Origin: Aquimarina mycalae
GTDB lineage: Bacteria > Bacteroidota > Bacteroidia > Flavobacteriales > Flavobacteriaceae
DNA: 64,000 bases
Assembly: GCF_029906345.1 (NCBI RefSeq)
Contig: NZ_JARYGY010000010.1
Coordinates: 62,001 to 126,000 of the forward strand
Reading direction: 5' to 3'
The notes beneath the pieces were generated by a model, which saw only the letters and a program-made list of their open reading frames with translations, was not told the origin of the DNA and did no database searches. Shown piece after piece: positions 53,824 through 62,973 of the stretch (position 1 is the first letter of the stretch; each line of letters starts with the position of its first letter). Position numbers and translations under genes: made by a program.

Positions 53824-56800
53824 ATGAAAAGAACAATACTTGTCCTTTGCTTTTTACTTTTTGGTGTTACCATAGTGCAAGCACAAATTCAAATTACACA
53901 ATGTGCTCCTGATGATTCTCTGGCTTCAGGGCCTACATGCGAGGTCGTACTACCTGATTATACTGGTTTGGTAATAGCAGAAGATATTATGTTGCCAGGA
54001 GCGTTCTTTCCGGTAACCCAAGATCCGGTTCCTGGAACTATCATTACAGATTTGACCACAACCGTTACTTTTACGGCAGATGACGGTGCTGGCGGTACTG
54101 CCAGTTGCGAGATGACTTTTACGTTGATTCCAGATCCGATTATGTGCTTTACCGATATACCTGATAATAACTTTGAGCAGGCCTTAATTGATGCGGGATA
54201 TGATTCTGGTCCCTTAGATAGTAAAGTACTAACAGCCAATATTGCTAGTGTAACTAATTTTTCAGGGGGTACTGGAGGACAGTTGTATAATAGGGGAATA
54301 ACAGATCTTACGGGAATTGAGGATTTTGTATCACTAATACAACTATCGAGTAACGGAAACCCGTTAACGAGTCTAGATCTAAGTGGAAATACGAATCTGG
54401 AAGTAATGACACTAGTTGGTACAGATTTAACAGATTTAGATCTTAGTGCAAACACAAAACTACTTAATGTAACTGTTAGTGGTAATACTCAATTGTTAAA
54501 TTTCAATTTGAGTGGAAATGCAGTATTGAGACGTTTGTCTATAGCGAATAGCCAATTGGCAGGTATCGATCTTAGTGGGAATATTGGATTAGAAACATTA
54601 TTCATCACAGATACTCCATTATCGAGCATTGATCTTAGTGCTAATACATCACTAACATGGTTGGAATGTAACAATAACGGATTAACAAATCTGGATGTAA
54701 GCGCCAACATACTTTTAGAAAGATTGTATAGTAATAATAACCAGTTAACTAGCTTAGATGTAAGTGCAAACGTACTTTTGGAAGAATTAGGGTTTGAGTT
54801 TAATCAACTCTCTAGTATTGATCTAAGTACGAACACCAATCTTACTTATATGTATGGTAATGACAATATGCTAACCAATTTAGATTTGAGTTCCAAGCCT
54901 TTGATGGAAGAGTTAATAGTCGATAATAATCAATTAACCTCCTTAAATCTTAGGAATGGGAATAACCTCAGTACATTTTCTGATGTAACGGTACTCAATA
55001 ATCCTAATCTAAGTTGTATCGAAGTTGATGATGATACGGCTGCCAATACCGGAACGGGTAATTATGGGAGTTGGTTAAAAGATGCCACCGCCTCCTATGA
55101 GGAGGTTTGTACAACCTGCGTGATAGATGGTGACATACGAATTGAATCACAAACAGATTTGGATGATTTTTTAGTGCAATTAGGTAGCTGTAATACGATT
55201 AATGGAAATCTAACGTTTCGCAGAGCAAATGACGTAACAGACCTTTCAGGATTATCAGGCATTGAAATAATCAATGGTAAACTGACTATAAGTGTGAATG
55301 ATTTATTACCTAACTTACATGGTTTTCAAAACCTAAAAACTGTAACAGATGGTTTCACCATCTTCCAAAATGATGTACTCACTGATATTACAGCCCTTTC
55401 TGGAATTGCAGACCCAATAACAGATTTCTCTATTTCAGATAACCAGTTGCTGACGGATATTTCTTCAGTACTTGATTTAACAGTAACCGAGTCGTTACGT
55501 GTAGATAGACAGACATTATCACACGCATTGGTATTTCCTAATGTGACCACGCTTACAGGAACTAATGACTTTAATGGTTCTGGATCTCTCATTTTTTCAA
55601 ATGTGGTGACTTCTTCTGTTAGTGTGGCCAATCTTACAATGGTCGAAAACTTTTTTAACCTAAGAAATGTAGATGCAAGTACCGTATCTTTTCCAGCTTT
55701 AGTTAGTACTGGAAGAAGTTTTAATTTAGGAGGTATAAATGCTACTACCTTTGATTTTAGCATGGTACAAAGCCTAGGAAGTTTTACCATAAGTAATACA
55801 CAGCTTTCTGATTTATCACCTTTTAGTACAGTAACTTCTATAGGAACAAGTATTTTAATTACAAACAATGCTAATTTAACAAGTTTGGCAGCACTTAATA
55901 ACGTTACCACTACGACTGATGTGCTCCTGAATGTAAATGATAATGCTTCTTTAGTTAGCTTAAATGGACTTGATTTTATATCCGGGACGACAGGTCTTTT
56001 AGTGATCGAAAGAAATGCGATGCTTACAAATATAGATGCTTTGCAATCAGTAACCTCTACCGAATATTTCCGAATAAAAGATAATACAGTGCTTACAAAT
56101 GTTGATGGATTAGAAAATATTACAGAAACTACAGAAACTGATATGGGAGAGTTTCTACAATCTACTGTTTCTGGCAATGCACTGACCACGGTAAATCTTA
56201 AAAACCTACGAGCAGTGGCTAATCAGTTGAACATCGCAGAAACAGGAGTAACCGACCATTGCGGTTTGTTTAATTATGTTTCACTGGGAGATGGAGCTAC
56301 CAAATTAGATCTTACTGGAAGTAACTTCATCCTTTCGGATGTACAAAATTGTGATAGTTATACACTCAATATCAAAGCATTTTTGCAAGGAGCTGCCTTG
56401 AATCCTAATGTAGGAGCAGAAAATCTAATGCGCGATGATCTTCGTGAGGCAGGATTGCTTCCTACTACATCACCCTACGGAGATGGTGTGACTATAGATG
56501 CATCAGTATTTAACACCACAGGGAATGATGCAATTGTAGATTGGATCCAAGTAGCAATAACAGATTCATTAAGTATTGGAATTAATGGCATCATGGCAGA
56601 ACCTGATTTAGTATTGTCTGGATTAGTACAAAGAGATGGAGATATTGTTTCTCCTAGAGATGGCGTCTCTAGAATTGTCATTAATCAGAGTGACTTTAGC
56701 CTATATGCAAGGGTAGCGATTCGTCATCGTAATCATTTAACCGTATCTATGGCTGGGTCTGCTCCCTTATCGATAGAACTAAATTTTAAAAATCCACCAG

Positions 56801-57153
56801 GTTCTTATTTTCTGCAGGGAACAAATTCTCAAACAACCATAGGAATGCCACCAGGAGTACAAGCTATGTGGGCTGGTGATGTCAATAGTGATGGTAAAAT
56901 CAACCTGATCGGTAGCCCTAATGATAGTAGTGCAATTAGAGATGAAGTATTAAATGATCCTTTAAATATTTTTGGTCTTTATGGATTTAATATTAACGGC
57001 TATACTGCTGTGGATATGAATCTAAATGGAAGCACTCAAATCATTGGAAATAATAATGATGCTAACCTTATAAATAATAATATCCTAAACCATCCATCTA
57101 ATCTGTTTAGGTTGTATGGATTTACTATTTCCGAACAGTTACCCAATAATTAG
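53824..57153 (+). CDS. giant leucine-rich surface protein with dockerin-like C-terminus
   Basis: A 1109-aa secreted protein. The start at 53824 gives a normal signal peptide (MKRTILVLCFLLFGVTIVQAQ, 21 residues). A HYR-like beta domain (about 25-110) is followed by leucine-rich repeats of the type LDLSANTxLxxLxxxNNQLTS (about 160-410), receptor-L-like repeats (about 435-840), and a C-terminal module from about residue 848 paralogous to that of the LamG giant: KAFLQGAALNPN, MWAGDVNSDGKINL, INNNILNHPSN, ending EQLPNN. No standard T9SS type A domain is seen, so this shared module may be the sorting or anchoring signal. Probable surface recognition or adhesion protein. Confidence 0.84.
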   Translation: MKRTILVLCFLLFGVTIVQAQIQITQCAPDDSLASGPTCEVVLPDYTGLVIAEDIMLPGAFFPVTQDPVPGTIITDLTTTVTFTADDGAGGTASCEMTFTLIPDPIMCFTDIPDNNFEQALIDAGYDSGPLDSKVLTANIASVTNFSGGTGGQLYNRGITDLTGIEDFVSLIQLSSNGNPLTSLDLSGNTNLEVMTLVGTDLTDLDLSANTKLLNVTVSGNTQLLNFNLSGNAVLRRLSIANSQLAGIDLSGNIGLETLFITDTPLSSIDLSANTSLTWLECNNNGLTNLDVSANILLERLYSNNNQLTSLDVSANVLLEELGFEFNQLSSIDLSTNTNLTYMYGNDNMLTNLDLSSKPLMEELIVDNNQLTSLNLRNGNNLSTFSDVTVLNNPNLSCIEVDDDTAANTGTGNYGSWLKDATASYEEVCTTCVIDGDIRIESQTDLDDFLVQLGSCNTINGNLTFRRANDVTDLSGLSGIEIINGKLTISVNDLLPNLHGFQNLKTVTDGFTIFQNDVLTDITALSGIADPITDFSISDNQLLTDISSVLDLTVTESLRVDRQTLSHALVFPNVTTLTGTNDFNGSGSLIFSNVVTSSVSVANLTMVENFFNLRNVDASTVSFPALVSTGRSFNLGGINATTFDFSMVQSLGSFTISNTQLSDLSPFSTVTSIGTSILITNNANLTSLAALNNVTTTTDVLLNVNDNASLVSLNGLDFISGTTGLLVIERNAMLTNIDALQSVTSTEYFRIKDNTVLTNVDGLENITETTETDMGEFLQSTVSGNALTTVNLKNLRAVANQLNIAETGVTDHCGLFNYVSLGDGATKLDLTGSNFILSDVQNCDSYTLNIKAFLQGAALNPNVGAENLMRDDLREAGLLPTTSPYGDGVTIDASVFNTTGNDAIVDWIQVAITDSLSIGINGIMAEPDLVLSGLVQRDGDIVSPRDGVSRIVINQSDFSLYARVAIRHRNHLTVSMAGSAPLSIELNFKNPPGSYFLQGTNSQTTIGMPPGVQAMWAGDVNSDGKINLIGSPNDSSAIRDEVLNDPLNIFGLYGFNINGYTAVDMNLNGSTQIIGNNNDANLINNNILNHPSNLFRLYGFTISEQLPNN

Positions 57154-57196
57154 GATTAAGAAAGTAAAATAATATTAAACAGGTTGTAAATGCTTG

Positions 57197-57221
57197 TTAC
57201 AGAGGTAAGGGGCTGTAAAAA
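57197..57221 (+). repeat. 25-nt intergenic repeat, copy 2
   Basis: TTACAGAGGTAAGGGGCTGT followed by AAAAA, the partner of 49686-49710, located 19 nt before the terminator of the leucine-rich protein gene. Two mismatches from copy 1, so the match is unlikely to be chance. Confidence 0.6.
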
Positions 57222-57240
57222 AGTTCGTTTTCAACTTACT

Positions 57241-57268
57241 AAACCGTTCAAGAAATTGGGCGGTTTTT
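57241..57268 (+). terminator. intrinsic terminator after the leucine-rich surface protein gene
   Basis: An 11-bp stem with two G-T pairs, AAACCGTTCAA at 57241-57251 and TTGGGCGGTTT at 57256-57266, capped by a GAAA tetraloop and running into a T-tract. Confidence 0.85.
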
Positions 57269-57340
57269 GTATTCTTAATGAGATGCTGTAAAACAAGAGC
57301 GATTATATCTATATTTACGAGTAATTGTTATTTATATTAT

Positions 57341-57940
57341 ATGTCATTTATAGAAGGTTTTGCTATTGGATTGGGGATGATCATTTTTGTAGGCCCTGTA
57401 TTCTTTTTATTATTAAATAGCAGCCTTCAATATGGCGCTAAAGCGGGCATATCTGTAGCAATGGGTATTATCGTAAGCGATGTTATTTGTGTAATTTTAT
57501 GTTATTACGGACTTTCATCATTTATGACTGCGCCGCAAAATCAGTTTTGGATAGGTCTTTTAGGAAGTTTAATATTATTTGGATTAGGGATTAATTATTT
57601 GTTCAAGAAAGTTAAAATTACAAAAGAATTATCGGTGACTTCCAGAAAATGGAGCGCTTTTTTTCTAAAAGGGTTTAGCGTAAATTTTTTCAACCCTTTT
57701 GTTTTTGTTGTATGGATTGGCGTATATCAATATGGACAACAAAAATATAGTGATCCGACTTCTGTTTTATTATTTTTATTAGCTGCATTAACTGGTATTT
57801 TAACGACTGATTTATTAAAGGTTTTCCTTTCCGAAAAAGTAAAGAAATTTATCTCAGAACATCGATTAAAGGTATTCTTTAGAATTACTGGAGTTGTTTT
57901 GTTGATATTCTCATTTCGCTTAGCTTATTTAGTGTGGTAG
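57341..57940 (+). CDS. LysE/RhtB-family amino-acid exporter
   Basis: A 199-aa inner-membrane protein with six hydrophobic segments. The N-terminus FIEGFAIGLGMIIFVGPVFFLLL carries the family's first-helix Gly/Pro pattern (usually GxxPGP), and GAKAGISVAMGIIVSDVICVI is the typical second helix. I chose the ATG at 57341; an in-frame ATG at 57278 lies just after the preceding terminator and would add 21 non-matching residues. Likely exports an amino acid or analogue. It stands alone between a terminator and the DUF1761 gene. Confidence 0.84.
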   Translation: MSFIEGFAIGLGMIIFVGPVFFLLLNSSLQYGAKAGISVAMGIIVSDVICVILCYYGLSSFMTAPQNQFWIGLLGSLILFGLGINYLFKKVKITKELSVTSRKWSAFFLKGFSVNFFNPFVFVVWIGVYQYGQQKYSDPTSVLLFLLAALTGILTTDLLKVFLSEKVKKFISEHRLKVFFRITGVVLLIFSFRLAYLVW

Positions 57941-57997
57941 GATTATATAATATTGATTTTCATTATATTTGAGAAACAACATTAAATACTAACTAAT

Positions 57998-58498
57998 ATG
58001 GAATTTAACTTATTAATTACTGCTTTAGTTGCACTAATCCCTTTAGTGCTTGGATTTATTTGGTATAACCCAAAAGTTTTTGGAACTGCGTGGATGAACG
58101 CTTGTGGATTTACAGCAGAAGATTTAAAAGGAGGAAATATGGCTGTTATTTTTATTCTTAGCTATGTTTTAAGTTTTTTCTTAGCTTTTATTCTAAATAC
58201 TTATGTGATTCATCAATTCGGGTTTTTCTCAACGCTATATAGTGATCCTGATTTGTTGGTAGAAGGAACAGAATTACATAAATATGCCCAGGATTTTATG
58301 GCTAAGTATGGTAGTAATTTTAGAACCTTTAAGCATGGAGCGTTACACGGTGCGATGGCTGGATTAATGGTAGTACTTCCTGTATTAGGTACGAATGCTA
58401 TGTTCGAAAGAAAAGGGTTTAAATATATTGCGGTTAATGTAGGATATTGGACAGTATGTTTAGCCTTGATGGGTGGTGTGATTTGTCAATTTGCATAA
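57998..58498 (+). CDS. DUF1761 family membrane protein
   Basis: A 166-aa protein with four predicted transmembrane helices. The opening ALVALIPLVLGFIWYNPKVFGTAWMN, with the WYNPKVFG motif, is typical of DUF1761 proteins, which are small uncharacterised membrane proteins. The family has no established role. The gene is single and is followed by a bidirectional terminator. Confidence 0.8.
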   Translation: MEFNLLITALVALIPLVLGFIWYNPKVFGTAWMNACGFTAEDLKGGNMAVIFILSYVLSFFLAFILNTYVIHQFGFFSTLYSDPDLLVEGTELHKYAQDFMAKYGSNFRTFKHGALHGAMAGLMVVLPVLGTNAMFERKGFKYIAVNVGYWTVCLALMGGVICQFA

Positions 58499-58517
58499 TA
58501 TTTATAAAACAATATTT

Positions 58518-58550
58518 AAAAAGGTTCTATTTTTATATAGAGCCTTTTTT
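58518..58550. terminator. bidirectional intrinsic terminator
   Basis: Stem AAAAAGGTTCTAT (58518-58530) pairs with ATAGAGCCTTTTT (58537-58549) with one G-T pair and a 6-nt loop. A and T tracts at both ends let it serve both the plus-strand DUF1761 gene and the convergent minus-strand hydrolase gene, whose stop it overlaps. Confidence 0.85.
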
Positions 58551-59562
58551 ATGATTTATTACCAAGTACCCGAGCAAAAAGCTTTTTAAGCATTGGAGAA
58601 GCTTCCTCCATTTTACGCTCTCTTTCCTTTGCTTTTAATTCTCCATTGGCATCATAATACAATTCATAGCTAAAAACAAAACGACTGGCATCAGCTCCCA
58701 TTCCTAATTGACCAAATCTAAGGTCATTAAAATATGTTTTATTTTGTACTTTTTCAATAGTATACCAACCTTCGGATAATGTTATTAATCTAGGGATCAA
58801 TGGATCGTTTTTCATCTCACCTAATAAATGATGGTTTTTAGGAAATTCTGAAAAATCGATATGATCATCTTCATCTAATAAAGAATAGTAACCAATCATA
58901 AAAGAATGTTCGGTTTCGACATTAGTTGTCCACAACAGACTATTAAGTGGAGTAGGTTTTGTCTGAATTTCTTTATAAACAATATTCTGACTTTCTAAAC
59001 TTAGTTTAAACTTATGATAGGTATACCATTTTAATCCTAACGTAATAAGCATATATATGCTACTTATGATAATACCTAAATTATTTATTTTCCTTCTTTT
59101 AGGATTGGTTCTTTTATAAAACATCGTAATGATCACCAGTACTAAAAAAGGGATGGTGTATAAAGGATCTACAACAAAAATGTTTTTAAAAGAAACTTTA
59201 TAATTCAGAGGCCAGAATAATTGTGTTCCCCAAGTAGTAAATGCATCTAGAATAGGGTGAGTAAAAAGACCCAAGAACATTAATTTTGTCCAATCTTTCC
59301 AATTAGCTTCTTTGTTCTTATATATTTTAGCAATAAGCCACCCAAGAACGGGAGCCATAATTACACTAAATAAAATTGAATGAGAAAAACCCCTATGTAA
59401 TTCATTTGCAGTTACATTGTCGGTAAATAGCTTAGATAAAACATCTAGATCAGGAATAGTTCCTGCAATTGCTCCCCATAACATTGCTTTATTACCAACT
59501 TTTTTTCCAATAGCTGCTTCGCCAACTGCGGCACCTAAAACAATTTGAGTCAATGAATCCAT
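58549..59562 (-). CDS. YdjM-like inner-membrane metal-dependent hydrolase (DUF457)
   Basis: A 337-aa membrane protein. N-terminal MDSLTQIVLGAAVGEAAIGKK, the PDLD motif at about residues 37-40 and HRGFSHSILFS near residue 57 are hallmarks of the LexA-regulated YdjM/DUF457 metal-dependent hydrolase family; a second HPILDAFTTWGTQLF motif follows near residue 105. About five transmembrane helices, then a soluble C-terminal domain of about 150 residues. Substrate unknown; relatives are implicated in phospholipid-type hydrolysis. Its start is 2 nt after the GNAT-like gene. Confidence 0.84.
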   Translation of the reverse strand: MDSLTQIVLGAAVGEAAIGKKVGNKAMLWGAIAGTIPDLDVLSKLFTDNVTANELHRGFSHSILFSVIMAPVLGWLIAKIYKNKEANWKDWTKLMFLGLFTHPILDAFTTWGTQLFWPLNYKVSFKNIFVVDPLYTIPFLVLVIITMFYKRTNPKRRKINNLGIIISSIYMLITLGLKWYTYHKFKLSLESQNIVYKEIQTKPTPLNSLLWTTNVETEHSFMIGYYSLLDEDDHIDFSEFPKNHHLLGEMKNDPLIPRLITLSEGWYTIEKVQNKTYFNDLRFGQLGMGADASRFVFSYELYYDANGELKAKERERKMEEASPMLKKLFARVLGNKS

Positions 59563-59564
59563 AG

Positions 59565-60752
59565 TTAATCAAACTGAAGTTTAAAAGGATTTCTAACTTC
59601 ATATTCACTAGGAGAAATAAACTCTACTAATGGTTTTAAAAGCTTGTTAGATATAGAATTGCCGTGTCTTACATACAATTTCATTTCTACAGGTTTGGCT
59701 CCTACACAGCTTTTAATAATTTCTGCAGTTCTTCCTAATCTTAATTCTTTAACTTTTTTAGAAATTGCCAAATCTACATAATCATATAGCATTTTTTGAT
59801 ATATATCATGTGTCTTATTGTACGCATAATCAATACCGATATGATTAGCTTCTACTGCATTATTTAGTATAAAAGCAGTAGTGAAACCTACTAATTTTTC
59901 TTCTAGAAAATATCCTTTAAAAATAAACAAATTGTTAAGTCTTTTTTTTAAATTTCTAAAAGTAGATGCGTTCAGTTTACCAATTTTGAAATCTGCCTTA
60001 TCAAGAACAGATAGATACAAAGTATCAACTTCTTTTTTATAAAACTCTATATCTTCTGGAGTAAAATTTTTGACCTGAATCTCAGAAGACTTTTTGAAAA
60101 CTTTTTTAGCCCTGGTTCTAAATTTTGTTTTCATACTTCCTAGATAATCCTCAAAACTATTCCAATCATTTTGAAGATGTAATACCATGTTTACATCAAT
60201 TTTAAACTCTCTAAATTTTTGATTTTTAATGTGATCACTTTGATTAAATGATGTTGGCCAGAATTCTTTTAATAAAATAAAAGAAGGCTTGTCTGATCTT
60301 TCACTTTTTCTGATTTCTCGTAAGGCATCGGATAAATTTTCGAAAGCTTCTTTGGCATTAATATCTTCCGAATATAAAAAACCGTGTTCTCCACAAGAGA
60401 ACAAATTACCACAAACCAATACTTTTACTTCCATATTCTTTATAAAAGTATTTTTGATGGTATCACTTATGCTACAAGGAAATTCCTGAAATTGGATATC
60501 TTCTGTATTGAATTTAATGAGTTGGGCGACCGCAATACCAACTGGTGTATCTTTATCGTAAAATATAATATATCTAAATCCAATAGTTTCAGATAGAGTA
60601 TGCTCTAATGTAGAAAGATAATTTAATGTTAGAAACAGGTTATGTTCTTTATTTATTGAATCCCAATCTACGGATGGAACATCATCGGCACTTTTATAAA
60701 ATGAATATTGTAATGTGGTGGCTTTGCACCTGTTTTTTATTTTGTCAAGCAT
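59565..60752 (-). CDS. GNAT-like acyltransferase (BioF2/FemAB-like fold)
   Basis: A 395-aa soluble protein. The second half resembles acetyltransferase-6/BioF2-like domains: KTKFRTRAKKVFKKS near residue 208, LFIFKGYFLEEKLVGFTTAFIL near residue 275, HIGIDYAYNKTHDIYQKMLYDYVDLA near residue 305, and a C-terminal PSEYEVRNPFKLQFD. The first half (residues 1-190) is a second, more divergent lobe. Likely transfers an acyl or aminoacyl group. Co-transcribed with the membrane hydrolase. Substrate unknown. Confidence 0.68.
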   Translation of the reverse strand: MLDKIKNRCKATTLQYSFYKSADDVPSVDWDSINKEHNLFLTLNYLSTLEHTLSETIGFRYIIFYDKDTPVGIAVAQLIKFNTEDIQFQEFPCSISDTIKNTFIKNMEVKVLVCGNLFSCGEHGFLYSEDINAKEAFENLSDALREIRKSERSDKPSFILLKEFWPTSFNQSDHIKNQKFREFKIDVNMVLHLQNDWNSFEDYLGSMKTKFRTRAKKVFKKSSEIQVKNFTPEDIEFYKKEVDTLYLSVLDKADFKIGKLNASTFRNLKKRLNNLFIFKGYFLEEKLVGFTTAFILNNAVEANHIGIDYAYNKTHDIYQKMLYDYVDLAISKKVKELRLGRTAEIIKSCVGAKPVEMKLYVRHGNSISNKLLKPLVEFISPSEYEVRNPFKLQFD

Positions 60753-60946
60753 AAATCCCTTACCAATGTTATTGACAAATTATTGTCTGATCATTTTCAA
60801 ATGTACATTTATTTTTAATAGCAGGCTGTTAAACGATTATCAATTTTAATTGCAGGAATTAACGCAACTTTAATACCGTAATACCGATATGGTTTAACAT
60901 TCATTGTTGTTTTATCGTGTAAATCAGGTTTTTGAACGAAAACTGT

Positions 60947-60969
60947 ATCATAAAGTCTGATTTTATGAT
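60947..60969. other. 8-bp inverted repeat upstream of response regulator pair 1
   Basis: ATCATAAA (60947-60954) and TTTATGAT (60962-60969) with a 7-nt loop, about 50 nt before the regulator start at 61019. Candidate operator or leader hairpin; there is no T-run. Confidence 0.3.
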
Positions 60970-61018
60970 GTATATGTCAAATAAGTTTAGTTTTTTTGAA
61001 TGTAATTGGAAAAAATTT

Positions 61019-61447
61019 ATGGAGAAATCAATCCCCTGTGTGCTGTTAATTGATGATGATAAGGCCACAAATTTCTTTAATGAACGCGTAGTAACCAAAC
61101 ATAATAGTTTTGATAATGTGAATACGGTGCAAAGTGGAAAAGCTGCATTGGATTATCTAACTAAAGTGGAAAAAGAAGTTACAATAAAACCAGATCTTAT
61201 TTTTTTAGATATCAATATGCCTGCAATGAATGGATGGGAGTTTTTGATAGAGTTCGCTAAGTTAAATAAGAGTATTACCGAAGGAATTAAAGTAATTTTA
61301 TTATCAACATCTTCAAACCCTGATGATGTAAACGAATCAATCAAAAATCATTCTGTTGACGACTTTATAAATAAGCCGCTGTCATTAGATTTGTTGGATA
61401 ATGTAATAGAAAAACATTTTTCAGAAAGTACTGTTAGTAATATGTGA
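61019..61447 (+). CDS. single-domain response regulator, type A copy 1
   Basis: A 142-aa receiver domain without an output domain, from the ATG at 61019 (an earlier in-frame ATG at 60932 falls in the inverted-repeat region and is unlikely). Acidic pocket Asp12-Asp14, phosphorylated Asp64 in IFLDINMPAMNGWEFL, and the Lys of NKPLSLDLL are present. Such CheY-like proteins relay phosphate from a histidine kinase, none of which is encoded in the window. It forms a pair with the next gene and is closely similar to the 62081 gene product. Confidence 0.86.
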   Translation: MEKSIPCVLLIDDDKATNFFNERVVTKHNSFDNVNTVQSGKAALDYLTKVEKEVTIKPDLIFLDINMPAMNGWEFLIEFAKLNKSITEGIKVILLSTSSNPDDVNESIKNHSVDDFINKPLSLDLLDNVIEKHFSESTVSNM

Positions 61448-61489
61448 GATTACTGACGTATAATGGTTTAATAAGATATATTTTTTAAT

Positions 61490-61891
61490 ATGGATAAGTT
61501 AAAACGTTTTCTTCTTGTTGACGACAGTAATTCTACGAATTTTTTTAATAAAACGATTATCCAAAAAACAGACTGTGTAGAAGAAGTGCTTATAGCCACT
61601 AATGGGAGTAATGCCATGGAATATCTACAATCTAATATAATTCCTGAAGTAATATTTTTAGATCTAAACATGCCAGAGATGAATGGTTGGGAATTTCTAG
61701 AACAACATAATCAATTATCTCCTACCGATAAAAACTCAAAAATCATAGTAATGATAGGTGCTAAACTAAGTGAAGAAGAAGAAAAGACTCTTAAATCTTT
61801 TCCTCAAGTAACTGAGTTTAGAGAAAAAATGTTAACCAAGGAAATTGTTTTGGATATTGTATCTAAATATTTCGACAAATCTTTAAACTAG
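61490..61891 (+). CDS. single-domain response regulator, type B copy 1
   Basis: A 133-aa receiver domain. Asp11-Asp12 and phosphoacceptor Asp58 (FLDLNMPEMNGWEFLE) are present; the usual Lys-Pro near the end is replaced by REKMLTKE, where a Lys is kept but followed by Met. Paralogous to the product of 62500-62910 more than to its immediate neighbour. Located 42 nt after the type A copy 1 gene, presumably in one operon. Confidence 0.84.
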   Translation: MDKLKRFLLVDDSNSTNFFNKTIIQKTDCVEEVLIATNGSNAMEYLQSNIIPEVIFLDLNMPEMNGWEFLEQHNQLSPTDKNSKIIVMIGAKLSEEEEKTLKSFPQVTEFREKMLTKEIVLDIVSKYFDKSLN

Positions 61892-62080
61892 AAATTACTA
61901 AACTTATTTTGTTTAACTTTTTTACTTAAAAAAGGTGTAAAAACTTACTTAATTATAAACAAAATACACTTTATCGATCTTTTTTGCGTTTAACCGTAAA
62001 GCAAGCAACTAAAATTATTGATTACTATTGCTTTTTTATTGTGATGTGTTTTTTTTGGCATATACCAACAAGAATATATT

Positions 62081-62503
62081 ATGAATAATTTAGTTAACTG
62101 CGTTTTGCTAATAGATGACGATAAACCCACCAACTTTTATAATAGTATGGTTTTGTCAAAACATAGCAGTTTTGCCAAAATACAAGTAAAACAGAGTGGA
62201 GAAGCGGCTTTACAATATTTGATAAACGTAGAAAAAGGAATTGAATTAAAACCGAATTTGATTTTTTTGGATCTTAATATGCCTGCTATGAATGGTTGGG
62301 AATTTTTAATAGAATATTCAAAATTAAATCATACTATTATTGAAAATATAAAAGTAGTAATATTAACTACTTCCGCTGATATTAATGACATAGAAAAGTC
62401 TAAAGCTAATTATTTGGTGGATGACCTTATTAGTAAACCATTATCATTCCCGTTGTTAAATAATGTAATAGAAAAACACTTTTTTAAAACTTCTTTTTTA
62501 TGA
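62081..62503 (+). CDS. single-domain response regulator, type A copy 2
   Basis: A 140-aa receiver domain, sister to the 61019 product (shared LLIDDDK, QSGEAALQYLINVEKG, NVIEKHF). Phosphoacceptor Asp64 in IFLDLNMPAMNGWEFL and the SKPLSFPLL Lys are present. Preceded by a 189-nt AT-rich gap. Its TGA overlaps the next ATG by 4 nt, so translation of the pair is coupled. Confidence 0.86.
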   Translation: MNNLVNCVLLIDDDKPTNFYNSMVLSKHSSFAKIQVKQSGEAALQYLINVEKGIELKPNLIFLDLNMPAMNGWEFLIEYSKLNHTIIENIKVVILTTSADINDIEKSKANYLVDDLISKPLSFPLLNNVIEKHFFKTSFL

Positions 62504-62910
62504 AAATAATAACAAAAGTACTTTTGGTGGATGATAGTGAAGCTACCATTTTTTTTAATAAAACAATACTTTCAAAAACAGGACACGTTGATGAAATATT
62601 AGTGGCTAAAAATGGTCTGGAAGCGCTGGAAATTATTAAATCGGGAGTTATACCCGAAATAATTTTTTTAGATATCAATATGCCAGTAATGAATGGTTGG
62701 GAGTTTCTATCTGAATTTCAGAAACTAGAAAGTAAATTTAAAAAAACAAACATTTTTTTAATGCTAGGTTCTGTATTACCAGCAGAAGATAAGGCTAAGG
62801 CAGATTTAATCCCTGAGATTAAGGGATATAAAGGAAAAATGCTTTCTAGAGTTGTTATGGATACTATAATAATGGAATACTTTACTAAGGAATTAACTTT
62901 AGTAGAATAA
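62500..62910 (+). CDS. single-domain response regulator, type B copy 2
   Basis: A 136-aa receiver domain, sister to the 61490 product (shared LLVDDS, FFNKTI, IPEIIFLDINMPVMNGWEFL with Asp58). The terminal Lys loop is KGKMLSRV, again lacking the Lys-Pro pair. A stem-loop overlaps the end of the gene. Probably acts with type A copy 2 as a paired relay. Confidence 0.84.
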   Translation: MKIITKVLLVDDSEATIFFNKTILSKTGHVDEILVAKNGLEALEIIKSGVIPEIIFLDINMPVMNGWEFLSEFQKLESKFKKTNIFLMLGSVLPAEDKAKADLIPEIKGYKGKMLSRVVMDTIIMEYFTKELTLVE

Positions 62911-62938
62911 ATCCAGTATTCTGATTTATTTACTAAAG
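62897..62938 (+). other. long stem-loop overlapping the stop of response regulator type B copy 2
   Basis: CTTTAGTAGAATAAATC (62897-62913) pairs with GATTTATTTACTAAAG (62923-62938) with one bulged base and a 9-nt loop. Followed by a T-rich stretch but not an immediate T-run, so it may be an attenuator or mRNA 3' end stabiliser, not a standard terminator. Confidence 0.45.
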
Positions 62939-62973
62939 AATATCTTTTCTAAGATTTTTTTTGTTTTTTTATT

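Noticed and set aside
54360..55000. Periodic DNA repeats that could look like a CRISPR or minisatellite
   Set aside because: The period follows codons for leucine-rich repeats and units diverge; there are no constant repeats with unique spacers.
55326..56189. 287-codon open frame antisense to the leucine-rich giant
   Set aside because: Same reason: composition mirrors the sense-strand repeats; no signal, motif or start context.
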